NCBI GenBank assembly: GCA_012032575.1
Contig: JAAUSP010000233.1
Span: forward strand, 1 to 10,617
Direction of reading: 5' to 3'
DNA: 10,617 bases
Source of the DNA: Anaerolineales bacterium
Lineage (GTDB): Bacteria > Chloroflexota > Anaerolineae > 4572-78 > J111
The notes under the pieces were generated by a model. That model ran no database searches. It was not told where the DNA came from and saw nothing but the letters and a program-made list of their open reading frames with translations. Position 1 is the stretch's first letter. The number at the start of each line of letters is the position of its first letter. Both the position numbers and the translations under genes were made by a program. Below, one piece after another: positions 1 to 6,106 of this stretch.

Positions 1-229
1 GGGTGGCGGTGGGCGCAACCGTTGGCGCAGGTGATGGTTCTTCTGCCGCCGCCAGGGCTTCGGTTTGCGGGACGGATGTCCAGCGTAAAAAACTAAACAA
101 CAACCCGCCCCACACCCCGGCAATAATAACGATAATGACGGCCTGGCTCAACAATTGAGTCAAGCCGGGCCAGACGATTTTGCTCCGGCGCTGCGGGACA
201 GACCCGGTTTTCCAGGGAGATTTGCTCAT
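1..229 (-). CDS. Membrane-anchored protein, N-terminal part only (runs off left edge)
   Basis: Only the first 76 codons are in the window. The ATG at 229 is preceded by a strong Shine-Dalgarno (AGGAGGGG, about 11 nt away) that overlaps the TAG stop of the upstream DUF2231 gene, which fixes the start and implies coupling. The protein begins with a basic, Trp-containing stretch (MSKSPWKTG) and has one hydrophobic segment at about residues 29-48 (QAVIIVIIAGVWGGLLFSFL). An Ala/Pro/Thr-rich linker (EEPSPAPTVAPTAT) then runs to the window edge. A short cytoplasmic head, one anchor and a P/T-rich stalk suggest an extracytoplasmic domain beyond the edge. Given the cytochrome c and DUF2231 genes upstream in the same operon, a redox or haem protein is a reasonable guess, but the catalytic part is not visible. 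Confidence 0.75.
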   Translation of the reverse strand, partial: MSKSPWKTGSVPQRRSKIVWPGLTQLLSQAVIIVIIAGVWGGLLFSFLRWTSVPQTEALAAAEEPSPAPTVAPTAT

Positions 230-247
230 ATTCCTGACTCTCCCCTC

Positions 248-688
248 CTAAAAGCCATACAAAATGATGCCGCCCAAAAAGCCCAGAACCGAGGCCAGGA
301 TAAAACTGGCGGCAAAACCGGCGACATAAAGCACCATCGTCGCGGGCCGCCACAGCACTTCGGGCTGCCGCCAGCGCGCCACAGTGATGGCAGTGGTCAA
401 AACAAACAGGCTGATGGCTAAAAATATTTTGGCGTTGATGTAAGGCGCGTCGCCCTCAAACCGAACCACGTAATCGCGATAGCCGGTAAACCCGGCGACA
501 AGGGTGCTGAGAGCGGCCAGGGTCATGTTATAAAATGCGGCCCGTTCCAGCGCTTCATTGCGCTGCCACAAAGCCAAAAGCAGCAAAAGCAGTCCCACGG
601 CGGTCAGGGCAATGGGGAAATGGACTGTGGGAACATGCCAGGGATGCACGTCGAAGATGGTATTAAACAAACCGGTGATAGATTCCAT
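248..688 (-). CDS. DUF2231 family integral membrane protein
   Basis: This 146-residue protein has four hydrophobic segments (about 22-41, 49-67, 84-102 and 119-142). Near the N-terminus is the DUF2231 signature HPWHVPTVHFPIAL, with histidines at 15, 18 and 23; the family is a four-helix inner-membrane protein of unknown biochemistry, often found near cytochrome and redox genes. I chose the ATG at 688. An in-frame GTG at 721 would add 11 residues but lies inside a 17-bp hairpin and gives a poor N-terminus. No good Shine-Dalgarno precedes either start, so translation may depend on the upstream cytochrome gene. The stop overlaps the ribosome binding site of the next gene. The histidine cluster could bind haem or metal, but that is inference. 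Confidence 0.82.
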   Translation of the reverse strand: MESITGLFNTIFDVHPWHVPTVHFPIALTAVGLLLLLLALWQRNEALERAAFYNMTLAALSTLVAGFTGYRDYVVRFEGDAPYINAKIFLAISLFVLTTAITVARWRQPEVLWRPATMVLYVAGFAASFILASVLGFLGGIILYGF

Positions 689-708
689 AAAGTTAGGGTT
701 TTTTGATG

Positions 709-746
709 GACCTAAAGGCACACTTGAGAAAGTGTACCTTTAGGTC
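709..746 (-). other. Intercistronic hairpin between cytochrome c and DUF2231 genes
   Basis: Two 17-base arms (709-725 and 730-746) flank a 4-base loop. In minus-strand RNA all 17 positions pair, with one G-U wobble. In plus-strand RNA the same position is a C-A mismatch, so the structure is fitted to the operon mRNA. The sequence after the stem in the mRNA direction is A-rich rather than U-rich, so it is not a classic intrinsic terminator. An mRNA processing or stability element that sets unequal expression of the two genes is more likely. Confidence 0.6.
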
Positions 747-766
747 AGGGGAATTGAGAGCAGAAC

Positions 767-1492
767 TTAATTTTTAACCATGCGCTGGCGCAGCACAAAT
801 CCGATCAGCGCCAGGCCACCTCCGAGCAAGAGGAGGGCCATAGGCCAGGTATTGCTGGCGCTGCCGCCGGATTGGGGCAGACTGGCCGGCGGAGTTTGAC
901 CGGAAACGAGTGTGTTCAGATAGTCGGCAATTTGAGCGGCTTCGTCATTGCTCACCTGCGCTTCGCTGTAGGCGGGCATGTTTTTGAACGGGGTCCGAAG
1001 CTGCTTGATAACGCCCTCGGCGGTAGGCGTAATACCGCGCTGCACAAACCCATCAATCATCCGCCCTTTGCCTGTTGAAGCTTCATCGGTGTGACAGGCC
1101 GCACAGGTCTTTTGCAGCATCAGTTCCTGCCCCGGGTGAGTGGCGGTAACGCCGAGGTCTTTCCGTTGAAAATCACCGGTGGGGTCGGGCAGGGCGGTAA
1201 TGTAGGCGTGCATGTCCTTGATCTGCTGGTCCGACACTTGGGCTTCGGAGAAGCCGGGCATAAAGCGGCGGGGGGTGCGGACCTGGGCAATCCATTCGTC
1301 GGCGGTAGCGGTACTATTCGATAAGGGGCGGGCAAATGTCCCTTCGCCGGCCGGCCCGTGACAGGCGGCGCACTGCCAAACCTGTTGTTCCCAGGCTGTT
1401 TTGCCGGCATCGGGGTCTTGGGCCAGGGCCACCGAGGTGGTCATAATGAGTAAGACCAGAACTACCGGAAGCAAAATAATTAATCTTCGCAT
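767..1492 (-). CDS. Di-haem c-type cytochrome with C-terminal sorting-like membrane anchor
   Basis: This 241-residue exported electron carrier starts with a signal peptide (MRRLIILLPVV to VALA, cleavage near 24). It has two class I cytochrome c domains: CAACH at 41-45 and CAACH at 130-134, with likely distal Met ligands M78 (RRFMPGF) and M172 (KNMPAY). The domains are an internal duplication, sharing the pattern RTP-x2-x-MPxFSEAQVS/MPAYSEAQVS. The tail has LPQSGG (205-210), a hydrophobic helix (about 217-235) and a basic end (RQRMVKN), which looks like a sortase signal or a simple anchor. The ATG at 1492 fits the signal peptide. GGAGG lies 13 nt upstream of it and only 4 nt upstream of an in-frame TTG at 1501, so the start is slightly uncertain. 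It is the first gene of the operon that continues into DUF2231. Confidence 0.9.
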   Translation of the reverse strand: MRRLIILLPVVLVLLIMTTSVALAQDPDAGKTAWEQQVWQCAACHGPAGEGTFARPLSNSTATADEWIAQVRTPRRFMPGFSEAQVSDQQIKDMHAYITALPDPTGDFQRKDLGVTATHPGQELMLQKTCAACHTDEASTGKGRMIDGFVQRGITPTAEGVIKQLRTPFKNMPAYSEAQVSNDEAAQIADYLNTLVSGQTPPASLPQSGGSASNTWPMALLLLGGGLALIGFVLRQRMVKN

Positions 1493-1620
1493 GTGAATCA
1501 AAAACCCTCCTTAATAAAGTGTTTGGTTTCTTAAACAAATGTGGAGTTGCTGATACCAAATTTTTGGAAATCCACCTCCCTTTGATTAAGGTTTATCCAT
1601 TTGGGATACCGGTGATAAGT

Positions 1621-1665
1621 GGACTATAGTCCATATCAGCCGAGCGGATTATAGTGACTATAGTC
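1621..1665. promoter_or_regulatory. Paired palindromic operators over the cytochrome promoter
   Basis: GGACTATAGTCC at 1621-1632 is a perfect 12-bp palindrome, and GACTATAGTC at 1656-1665 is a perfect 10-bp palindrome with the same core. Centres are 34 bp apart, a little over three helical turns. The second copy sits between the -35 and -10 boxes; the first sits just downstream of the predicted transcription start. This is the geometry of a repressor operator pair. A small dimeric winged-helix repressor (for example BlaI/CopY-like) would fit, but no candidate regulator is encoded beside it, so the protein is unknown. Confidence 0.65.
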
Positions 1666-1675
1666 TGTTTGTCAA
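1648..1675 (-). promoter_or_regulatory. Sigma-70-type promoter of the cytochrome operon
   Basis: Read on the minus strand, TTGACA (1675-1670) and TATAAT (1653-1648) are separated by 16 bp. Both hexamers match consensus exactly. The predicted start is near 1641, leaving a leader of about 150 nt before the cytochrome ATG. The spacer is filled by a 10-bp palindrome, described separately. The assignment rests on sequence match alone, but an exact double match upstream of a correctly oriented gene is unlikely by chance. Confidence 0.75.
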
Positions 1676-1723
1676 AAATAGATACGTAGCCCAAACAATT
1701 TTGGATTTGATTTTGCCGATTAA

Positions 1724-1745
1724 ATGCTGAGAATATGCTGAGAAA
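1724..1745. repeat. Two tandem copies of an 11-bp unit
   Basis: ATGCTGAGAAT is followed directly by ATGCTGAGAAA (10 of 11 identical). It lies in the non-coding stretch between the anti-sigma gene and the cytochrome promoter, about 50 bp upstream of the -35 box. It could be an activator site at one-turn spacing or simple slippage. The rest of the gap 1502-1822 holds the promoter and operators described separately and nothing else I recognise. Confidence 0.45.
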
Positions 1746-1822
1746 TTTAACCAGAACCGATCCACTGAGACTGCGGCGACCGAAGGAAGGGGTAAATACA
1801 TTAATTGCAGATGGGGAGAGAT

Positions 1823-2548
1823 TTATTTGAGATTACCGGCCAGGACTTTTTCGCCGGTCGGCTCGGAACTGCCGCCGGTCGGCTCGACGCTGACATCACA
1901 GCCGGAATATTCAAAGAGGTTTTGGGGCGCTCTGATCCGCCCTCCGCCATAACCGTATTCGTCAACCGAGAAAACAGCGCCACTGGTGCGGTATTCATTT
2001 TGCAGCAGCCATAATTGATACTGATAATTGGGTTCGAGCGTGGGCAAGGCATCCACCACAAACGCGCCGTTTTCTCCATCCGCGCCGATGAGTACGAAAC
2101 CGGCTGCTCCGGGGGCCAGCCCGATGAGCGGAATGGCCCGCATCCCACCCGAATGAGCTCCAGATTCAAGCCGAGTGAGGCGCTGCCAGAGCAAGAAATT
2201 GCTGGCGATTAATACCAGGATCAAGAGTAAGGAGGCGACTCCCCAGGCCAGTACCACCCGCTGGCTGAAATTGGGCCAGTGCTGCCACCAGGGGGCCGGA
2301 GCCTGGCTGAGGGGAGATGAGGGCTGCTTTTGTACTCGCGCCAGCAAACGGCGCTTTAAGCCGGTCGAGGGCAGGGCATCAGGTGCAGCCAGGGCCAGGT
2401 CAGCCGCTACGGCCTCATAAACGGCCAGTTCTGCCTTACAAACGGGGCAGTTTCCCAGGTGCTCAGACACCGCTATTTGCTCAGCCGGGTCTAAACTCCC
2501 CAGGGCATAAGCTGGCAGTAATTCAAAAAAATGGTCGTCAGCAGTCAT
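1823..2548 (-). CDS. Anti-sigma-K factor (RskA-like) with zinc-binding N-terminus
   Basis: This 241-residue single-pass membrane protein should hold an ECF sigma factor inactive until an envelope signal releases it. The N-terminal cytoplasmic domain carries the zinc anti-sigma motif H30-x3-C34-x2-C37 (HLGNCPVC). One membrane helix spans about 98-121. The extracytoplasmic part (about 145-239) matches the RskA C-terminal domain, including GFVLIGADG, LPTLEPNYQYQLWLL, and the closing SVEPTGGSSEPTGEKVLAG. The length is normal and the ends are intact. The gene lies 70 bp downstream of the ECF sigma gene on the same strand, the usual order for such a pair. The target genes are unknown. The cytochrome operon next door looks sigma-70 driven, so it is not an obvious target. 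Confidence 0.88.
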   Translation of the reverse strand: MTADDHFFELLPAYALGSLDPAEQIAVSEHLGNCPVCKAELAVYEAVAADLALAAPDALPSTGLKRRLLARVQKQPSSPLSQAPAPWWQHWPNFSQRVVLAWGVASLLLILVLIASNFLLWQRLTRLESGAHSGGMRAIPLIGLAPGAAGFVLIGADGENGAFVVDALPTLEPNYQYQLWLLQNEYRTSGAVFSVDEYGYGGGRIRAPQNLFEYSGCDVSVEPTGGSSEPTGEKVLAGNLK

Positions 2549-2618
2549 GGCCTAATACCCGAATCAACAACTCTGTAGATTCATACGCAAATCGAAATGT
2601 TTTGGATTTAGACAAACA

Positions 2619-3191
2619 TTATTCATCGTGCAGCATCTGGCGGAGTTTCTGCATGGCTGAGCGGAGCCGGGTTTTAACGGTCCCCAGCGGCTCTTGCAAT
2701 ATCTCGGCAATCTGGCGATGGGTGTAGCCCTTGAAATAGGCCAACGCCAGCGACTGCTTCTGTTCGGCCGGGAGTTGGGCGATGGCGGCCCGAATAAGCT
2801 CTTGCCGCAGGGTAAGTTCCACTGTTTCTTCCGGGCCGTTGCTAAATCCGGCAGTTTCCGGGACATCGGCCCAGCTTACCAGGTTTTGTTCCACCCGGGT
2901 CCGGCGCTGGCGCAACACGTCAATGGCCCGATGGCGGGCCAGACTCAACAGCCAGGTCGTCACCTTGGACTGCTCGGTTCGATAGGTCTCGGCCTTTTCC
3001 CAAACCCGGGTAAAAACGTCCAGCGTGATTTCTTCGGCGGCAGCGTGATCGGCCACCGAGTTCAAAGCCAGGCTAAAAACCAGACGGTGATAGCGTTGGT
3101 ACAATTCGCCCAGCGCGTCCGGTTGGGCGCAGGTGATATGCGTCATGAGTTCGGCGTCGTCCAGCTTTGAATAATCAACGGTGGATTTCAT
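2619..3191 (-). CDS. ECF-type RNA polymerase sigma-70 factor
   Basis: This 190-residue alternative sigma factor has region 2 at about 27-98. Its recognisable parts are ELYQRYHRLVFSLAL, the core-binding helix EEITLDVFTRVWEKAETYR, and the -10 recognition part TTWLLSLARHRAIDVLRQRR. A short linker follows, then region 4 at about 131-185 with the helix-turn-helix YTHRQIAEILQEPLGTVKTRL. There is no region 1 or 3, as expected for the ECF class. The partner RskA-like anti-sigma gene is next in the transcript, and SigK/RskA pairs are the closest named parallel. The ATG at 3191 gives the right N-terminus but has only a weak ribosome binding site. I cannot see an ECF-style autoregulatory promoter in the short gap upstream. 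Confidence 0.92.
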   Translation of the reverse strand: MKSTVDYSKLDDAELMTHITCAQPDALGELYQRYHRLVFSLALNSVADHAAAEEITLDVFTRVWEKAETYRTEQSKVTTWLLSLARHRAIDVLRQRRTRVEQNLVSWADVPETAGFSNGPEETVELTLRQELIRAAIAQLPAEQKQSLALAYFKGYTHRQIAEILQEPLGTVKTRLRSAMQKLRQMLHDE

Positions 3192-3226
3192 GTTTTAAGA
3201 CAAAAAACTCCCCTACCCCCCTTGGA

Positions 3227-3284
3227 GGAGATTGGAGATTGGAGATTTTTAATTTGAATCTCCCATCTCTAATCTCTCATCTCC
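3227..3284. repeat. Phased 7-bp repeats forming an imperfect hairpin
   Basis: Three tandem GGAGATT units (3227-3247) face four tandem units of the complementary type (AATCTCC, CATCTCT, AATCTCT, CATCTCC; 3257-3284) across a 9-base gap. The two arrays can fold into a stem of about 21 bp with a few mismatches. They lie just after the valS stop and before the sigma gene, so they could end or stabilise the valS message. There is no U-tract directly after the stem. A run of six T follows only about 30 bases later in the mRNA direction, so terminator activity is uncertain. The perfect 7-bp phasing points to repeat expansion. Confidence 0.6.
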
Positions 3285-3289
3285 TTAAT

Positions 3290-5992
3290 TTACCCCAACT
3301 CCTTTAGCCGTTCCCAGATCTTGGCAGCCTGAAGTTCCAGGTCGGCCAGTTGTTCACGCTCTTTTTCTACCACGGCGGCCGGGGCTTTTTGGGTGAAATT
3401 GGGATTACTGAGTTTAACTCTACCTGCGGCAATTCGCTTTTCGAGTTGAGCCACTTCCTTATGCCAGCGGGCCTGTTCTGCCTCCAAATCAATCATCCCC
3501 GCCAGCGGTAAATAAATTTCAATGCCGCCGCTAATCACCTCGGCTATGGCTTGAGCCGGCTTTTGGTCCAGCGTGGCCGCCACCTGGAAATCATCTTTCT
3601 CCAGGCGAGCCAACGCGATCACAATCTCCTGGTGTTTGATGATCAACTCGTAGTTAGCTCCGGCAGCAATTGTGGCAGCAATCTTTTTGCCCGGTTCGAC
3701 ATTGTATTCGGAGCGGATATTGCGGATGGCCCGGATCATTTCGATCAGAAGGTCCATCTGCGCTTCGGCTTCTTCGTCAATCCCCGTATGGCTTTGGTGC
3801 GGCCAGGAAGTCACCATCAGGCTGTCGCCCTCGTGGGGGAGGTGCTGCCAGGCGGCTTCGGTGACAAAAGGGATAAAGGGATGGAGCAGCCGCAGGACGT
3901 GTTCCAGCACGTAGACCAGCACCCGCCGGGCGGTCGCCTGGGCGCGGGCATCGGTCCCGTAGAGCCGGATTTTGGCAATCTCGATGTACCAATCGGCAAA
4001 CTCGCCCCAGAAGAATTCGTAGATCTGACGGCCGGCCTCGCCAAAGTTGAACTCGTTCATCAAACGGGTCACATCGGTGACGAGGCGGTTGTGGCGGCTC
4101 AAAATCCAGCGATCCGGCAGAGACAGCCCCGACAAATTCCACGTTCCCGCCCCCGATTGAAAGGCCGTGCCGGTGTTGTTGACCACAAAGCGGGTGGCGT
4201 TCCAGATTTTGTTGCAGAAGTTGCGGTTGGCGGCGATGCGCTCCATAGACAGGTTCATATCGTTGCCGGGCGCGGAGCCGGTCAGCAGGGTGAAGCGCAG
4301 GGCGTCGGTGCCGTACTCGTCCATCACCTCCAGCGGGTCAACTACATTGCCGGATGTTTTGCTCATCTTGCGGCCATGCTCGTCGCGAATGAGGCCGTGC
4401 AAATAGACAGTATTGAACGGAGCCTGCTCGGTGTATTCCAACCCGCTCATGATCATGCGGGCCACCCAGAAAAAGAGAATATCGTAGCCGGTTTCCATGA
4501 CTGAGGTGGGATAGTAACGGCGCAGGTCGGGCGTGTCTTCGGGCCAGCCCAGGGTGGAGAAAGGCCACAAACCGGAGCTAAACCAGGTGTCCAACACGTC
4601 AGCGTCCTGCTCGATTTTTTGGCTGTGGCAGTGGGTACACTCGGACGGGTCCTGCCGGGCCACGGTCATGCCGCCGCAGTCGGCGCAGTACCAGACCGGG
4701 ATGCGATGGCCCCACCAGAGCTGGCGGCTGATGCACCAATCCCGGATATTATCCAGCCAGTTGTTGTAAATTTTGGTAAAGCGCTCCGGGATGATCTTGA
4801 TATCGCCGTTGGCCACTGCCGCCAGGCCCTTATCGGCCAGCGGCTTCATTTTGACAAACCACTGGGTCGAAACCAGCGGCTCGACCACCTCGCCGCCCCG
4901 CTGCGAGCGCGGCACTTGCAGCCGGTGCGGTTTGACTTCCAGGGTCAGCCCGGCCGCTTCCATATCGGCCCACAGTTTGCGGCGACAGTCAAAGCGGTCC
5001 AACCCCTGATACGGGCCGGCGTTCTGGTTCATCGTGGCGTCTTTGTTCATCACATTGATGATGGGCAGGTTGTGTTTCCGGCCAATTTCAAAGTCGTTGG
5101 GATCGTGGCCGGGGGTAATTTTGAGCGCCCCGGTGCCAAACTCGCGGTCCACGTAGGGGTCGGCAATCACCGGAATCTGGCGGCCCAGCATGGGCACGAG
5201 CGCCATGCGGCCCACAAACCGCTGGTAGCGCTCATCGTCCGGGTGGACGGCCACGGCGGTATCGCCCAAAATGGTTTCGGGACGGGTGGTCGCCACAGCG
5301 ATATACTCCTCCTCCCCCTCCGAGGGGGAGGTCGGGAGGGGGTCAGCCAGCCTATATTTGAAGTAGTACAGCCGCCCTTCTTCTTCGCTGTACTCCACCT
5401 CCAGATCGCTGACGGCGGTTTGCAGACCCGGCGACCAGTTGATCAGGTATTCGCCCCGATAGATCAGGCCGCGCTCGTACAGAGTCACAAACGCTTCGCG
5501 CACCGCCCGCGAGAGGCCCTCATCCATCGTAAATCTTTCCCGGTCCCAGTCACACGATGCACCCAAACGGCGGTGCTGCTGCTGGATAGTGCCGCTGTAC
5601 TGCTCTTTCCAGGCCCAGGTCCGTTCCAGAAATTTCTCGCGGCCAATTTCCTCGCGGCTGGTGCCTTCGTTGCGCAGGGCGCGTTCCACCTGCAACTGGG
5701 TGGCGATGCCGGCGTGATCGGTGCCGGGAACCCACAACGCCGCCTTGCCGTGCATGCGCTGGTAGCGGATCAGCAAATCCTCAATCGAGGCGGTGATGGC
5801 GTGGCCCAGGTGCAGCGCGCCGGTCACATTGGGCGGCGGCATCGAGATAACAAACGGCTCGGCTTTGGGGCCGGCGATCTCCGGTTTAAAATAACCCTTG
5901 CTTTCCCACCAGTCATAGATGGGCTGTTCAAACAATTTGGGTTCGTAGGCTTTGGCCATATCATTGGGGTCAATGGGTAGTTGTTTTGGCAT
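3290..5992 (-). CDS. valS: Valine--tRNA ligase
   Basis: This 900-residue class I aminoacyl-tRNA synthetase charges tRNA-Val with valine in the cytoplasm. The HIGH motif is HLGH at 61-64, after PPPNVTGAL. The CP1 editing domain includes VATTRPET (233-240), and DHAGIATQ follows HIGH. A zinc-knuckle-like CxxC/CxxC region lies near the WGHRIPVWYC segment. The KMSKS loop reads KMSKT at about 543, and a C-terminal coiled coil ends the protein. The PRSQRGGEVVEPLVSTQWF segment is the usual bacterial form. The ATG at 5992 has AGGAG 8 nt upstream. One oddity is an extra D-P-L-P-T-S-P-S-E-G-rich stretch at about 217-228 in the editing domain. The gene starts only 92 bp from the end of a recombinase gene, so its native upstream region may have been displaced. 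Confidence 0.98.
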   Translation of the reverse strand: MPKQLPIDPNDMAKAYEPKLFEQPIYDWWESKGYFKPEIAGPKAEPFVISMPPPNVTGALHLGHAITASIEDLLIRYQRMHGKAALWVPGTDHAGIATQLQVERALRNEGTSREEIGREKFLERTWAWKEQYSGTIQQQHRRLGASCDWDRERFTMDEGLSRAVREAFVTLYERGLIYRGEYLINWSPGLQTAVSDLEVEYSEEEGRLYYFKYRLADPLPTSPSEGEEEYIAVATTRPETILGDTAVAVHPDDERYQRFVGRMALVPMLGRQIPVIADPYVDREFGTGALKITPGHDPNDFEIGRKHNLPIINVMNKDATMNQNAGPYQGLDRFDCRRKLWADMEAAGLTLEVKPHRLQVPRSQRGGEVVEPLVSTQWFVKMKPLADKGLAAVANGDIKIIPERFTKIYNNWLDNIRDWCISRQLWWGHRIPVWYCADCGGMTVARQDPSECTHCHSQKIEQDADVLDTWFSSGLWPFSTLGWPEDTPDLRRYYPTSVMETGYDILFFWVARMIMSGLEYTEQAPFNTVYLHGLIRDEHGRKMSKTSGNVVDPLEVMDEYGTDALRFTLLTGSAPGNDMNLSMERIAANRNFCNKIWNATRFVVNNTGTAFQSGAGTWNLSGLSLPDRWILSRHNRLVTDVTRLMNEFNFGEAGRQIYEFFWGEFADWYIEIAKIRLYGTDARAQATARRVLVYVLEHVLRLLHPFIPFVTEAAWQHLPHEGDSLMVTSWPHQSHTGIDEEAEAQMDLLIEMIRAIRNIRSEYNVEPGKKIAATIAAGANYELIIKHQEIVIALARLEKDDFQVAATLDQKPAQAIAEVISGGIEIYLPLAGMIDLEAEQARWHKEVAQLEKRIAAGRVKLSNPNFTQKAPAAVVEKEREQLADLELQAAKIWERLKELG
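5311..5331. repeat. GC-rich palindromic repeat inside valS
   Basis: Nine-base arms CCTCCCCCT and AGGGGGAGG surround CCG. The palindrome is flanked by further C/G-rich sequence (to about 5343). It is read in frame as the Pro/Ser/Glu-rich insert of the ValS editing domain, between LYYFKYRLAD and EEYIAVATTRPET, which are normally nearly adjacent. Such CTCCCCCTC-type palindromes are common as dispersed intergenic elements in Chloroflexota and cyanobacteria. Here one seems to have entered a coding region without breaking the frame. Confidence 0.6.
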
Positions 5993-6010
5993 GTTTATTG
6001 CTCCTGAGCT

Positions 6011-6047
6011 GACCGGGGACCGGAAAAATAGACCCCGGTCTCCGGTC
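6011..6047. other. 13-bp inverted repeat in the valS leader
   Basis: GACCGGGGACCGG (6011-6023) can pair with CCGGTCTCCGGTC (6035-6047), with one G-T wobble, across 11 bases. It sits just upstream of the valS ribosome binding site. CGGTCT also recurs a third time nearby (6055-6060), suggesting a small repeat family. It could be an attenuator, a terminator for the recombinase transcript or a dispersed repeat. No U-tract follows on the minus strand; on the plus strand only TTT follows. Confidence 0.4.
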
Positions 6048-6071
6048 TTTCGTCCTCGGTCTTAAATCAAA

Positions 6072-6106
6072 ATCCCTTCCATCCTCAAGGATGAATATCA
6101 AGGGAT
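6072..6106. other. Nested inverted repeats around the recombinase stop codon
   Basis: An outer pair ATCCCTT/AAGGGAT (6072-6078 and 6100-6106) encloses an inner pair CATCC/GGATG (6080-6084 and 6089-6093). The stop codon of the recombinase (6085-6087) lies in the inner loop. Read on the minus strand the structure is followed by AAGACC rather than a U-run, so a standard terminator is not evident. It marks the host-proximal end of the recombinase gene and could be part of an attachment region, but I have no second copy to confirm that. Confidence 0.35.

Noticed and set aside
93..353. Minus-strand frame joining the end of the DUF2231 gene region and the left-edge gene
   Set aside because: It is an out-of-frame shadow of two real genes whose stop and ribosome binding site interlock at 229-250.
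689..721. GTG start at 721 for the DUF2231 protein
   Set aside because: It would start inside a 17-bp hairpin and adds a poorly conserved polar extension; the ATG at 688 fits the family N-terminus.
4619..5980. Long plus-strand open frame (453 codons) opposite valS
   Set aside because: It lies wholly within valS on the other strand, has the composition of an antisense shadow of a GC-rich gene, and no domain is recognisable. The same holds for the plus-strand frame at 3551-4504.
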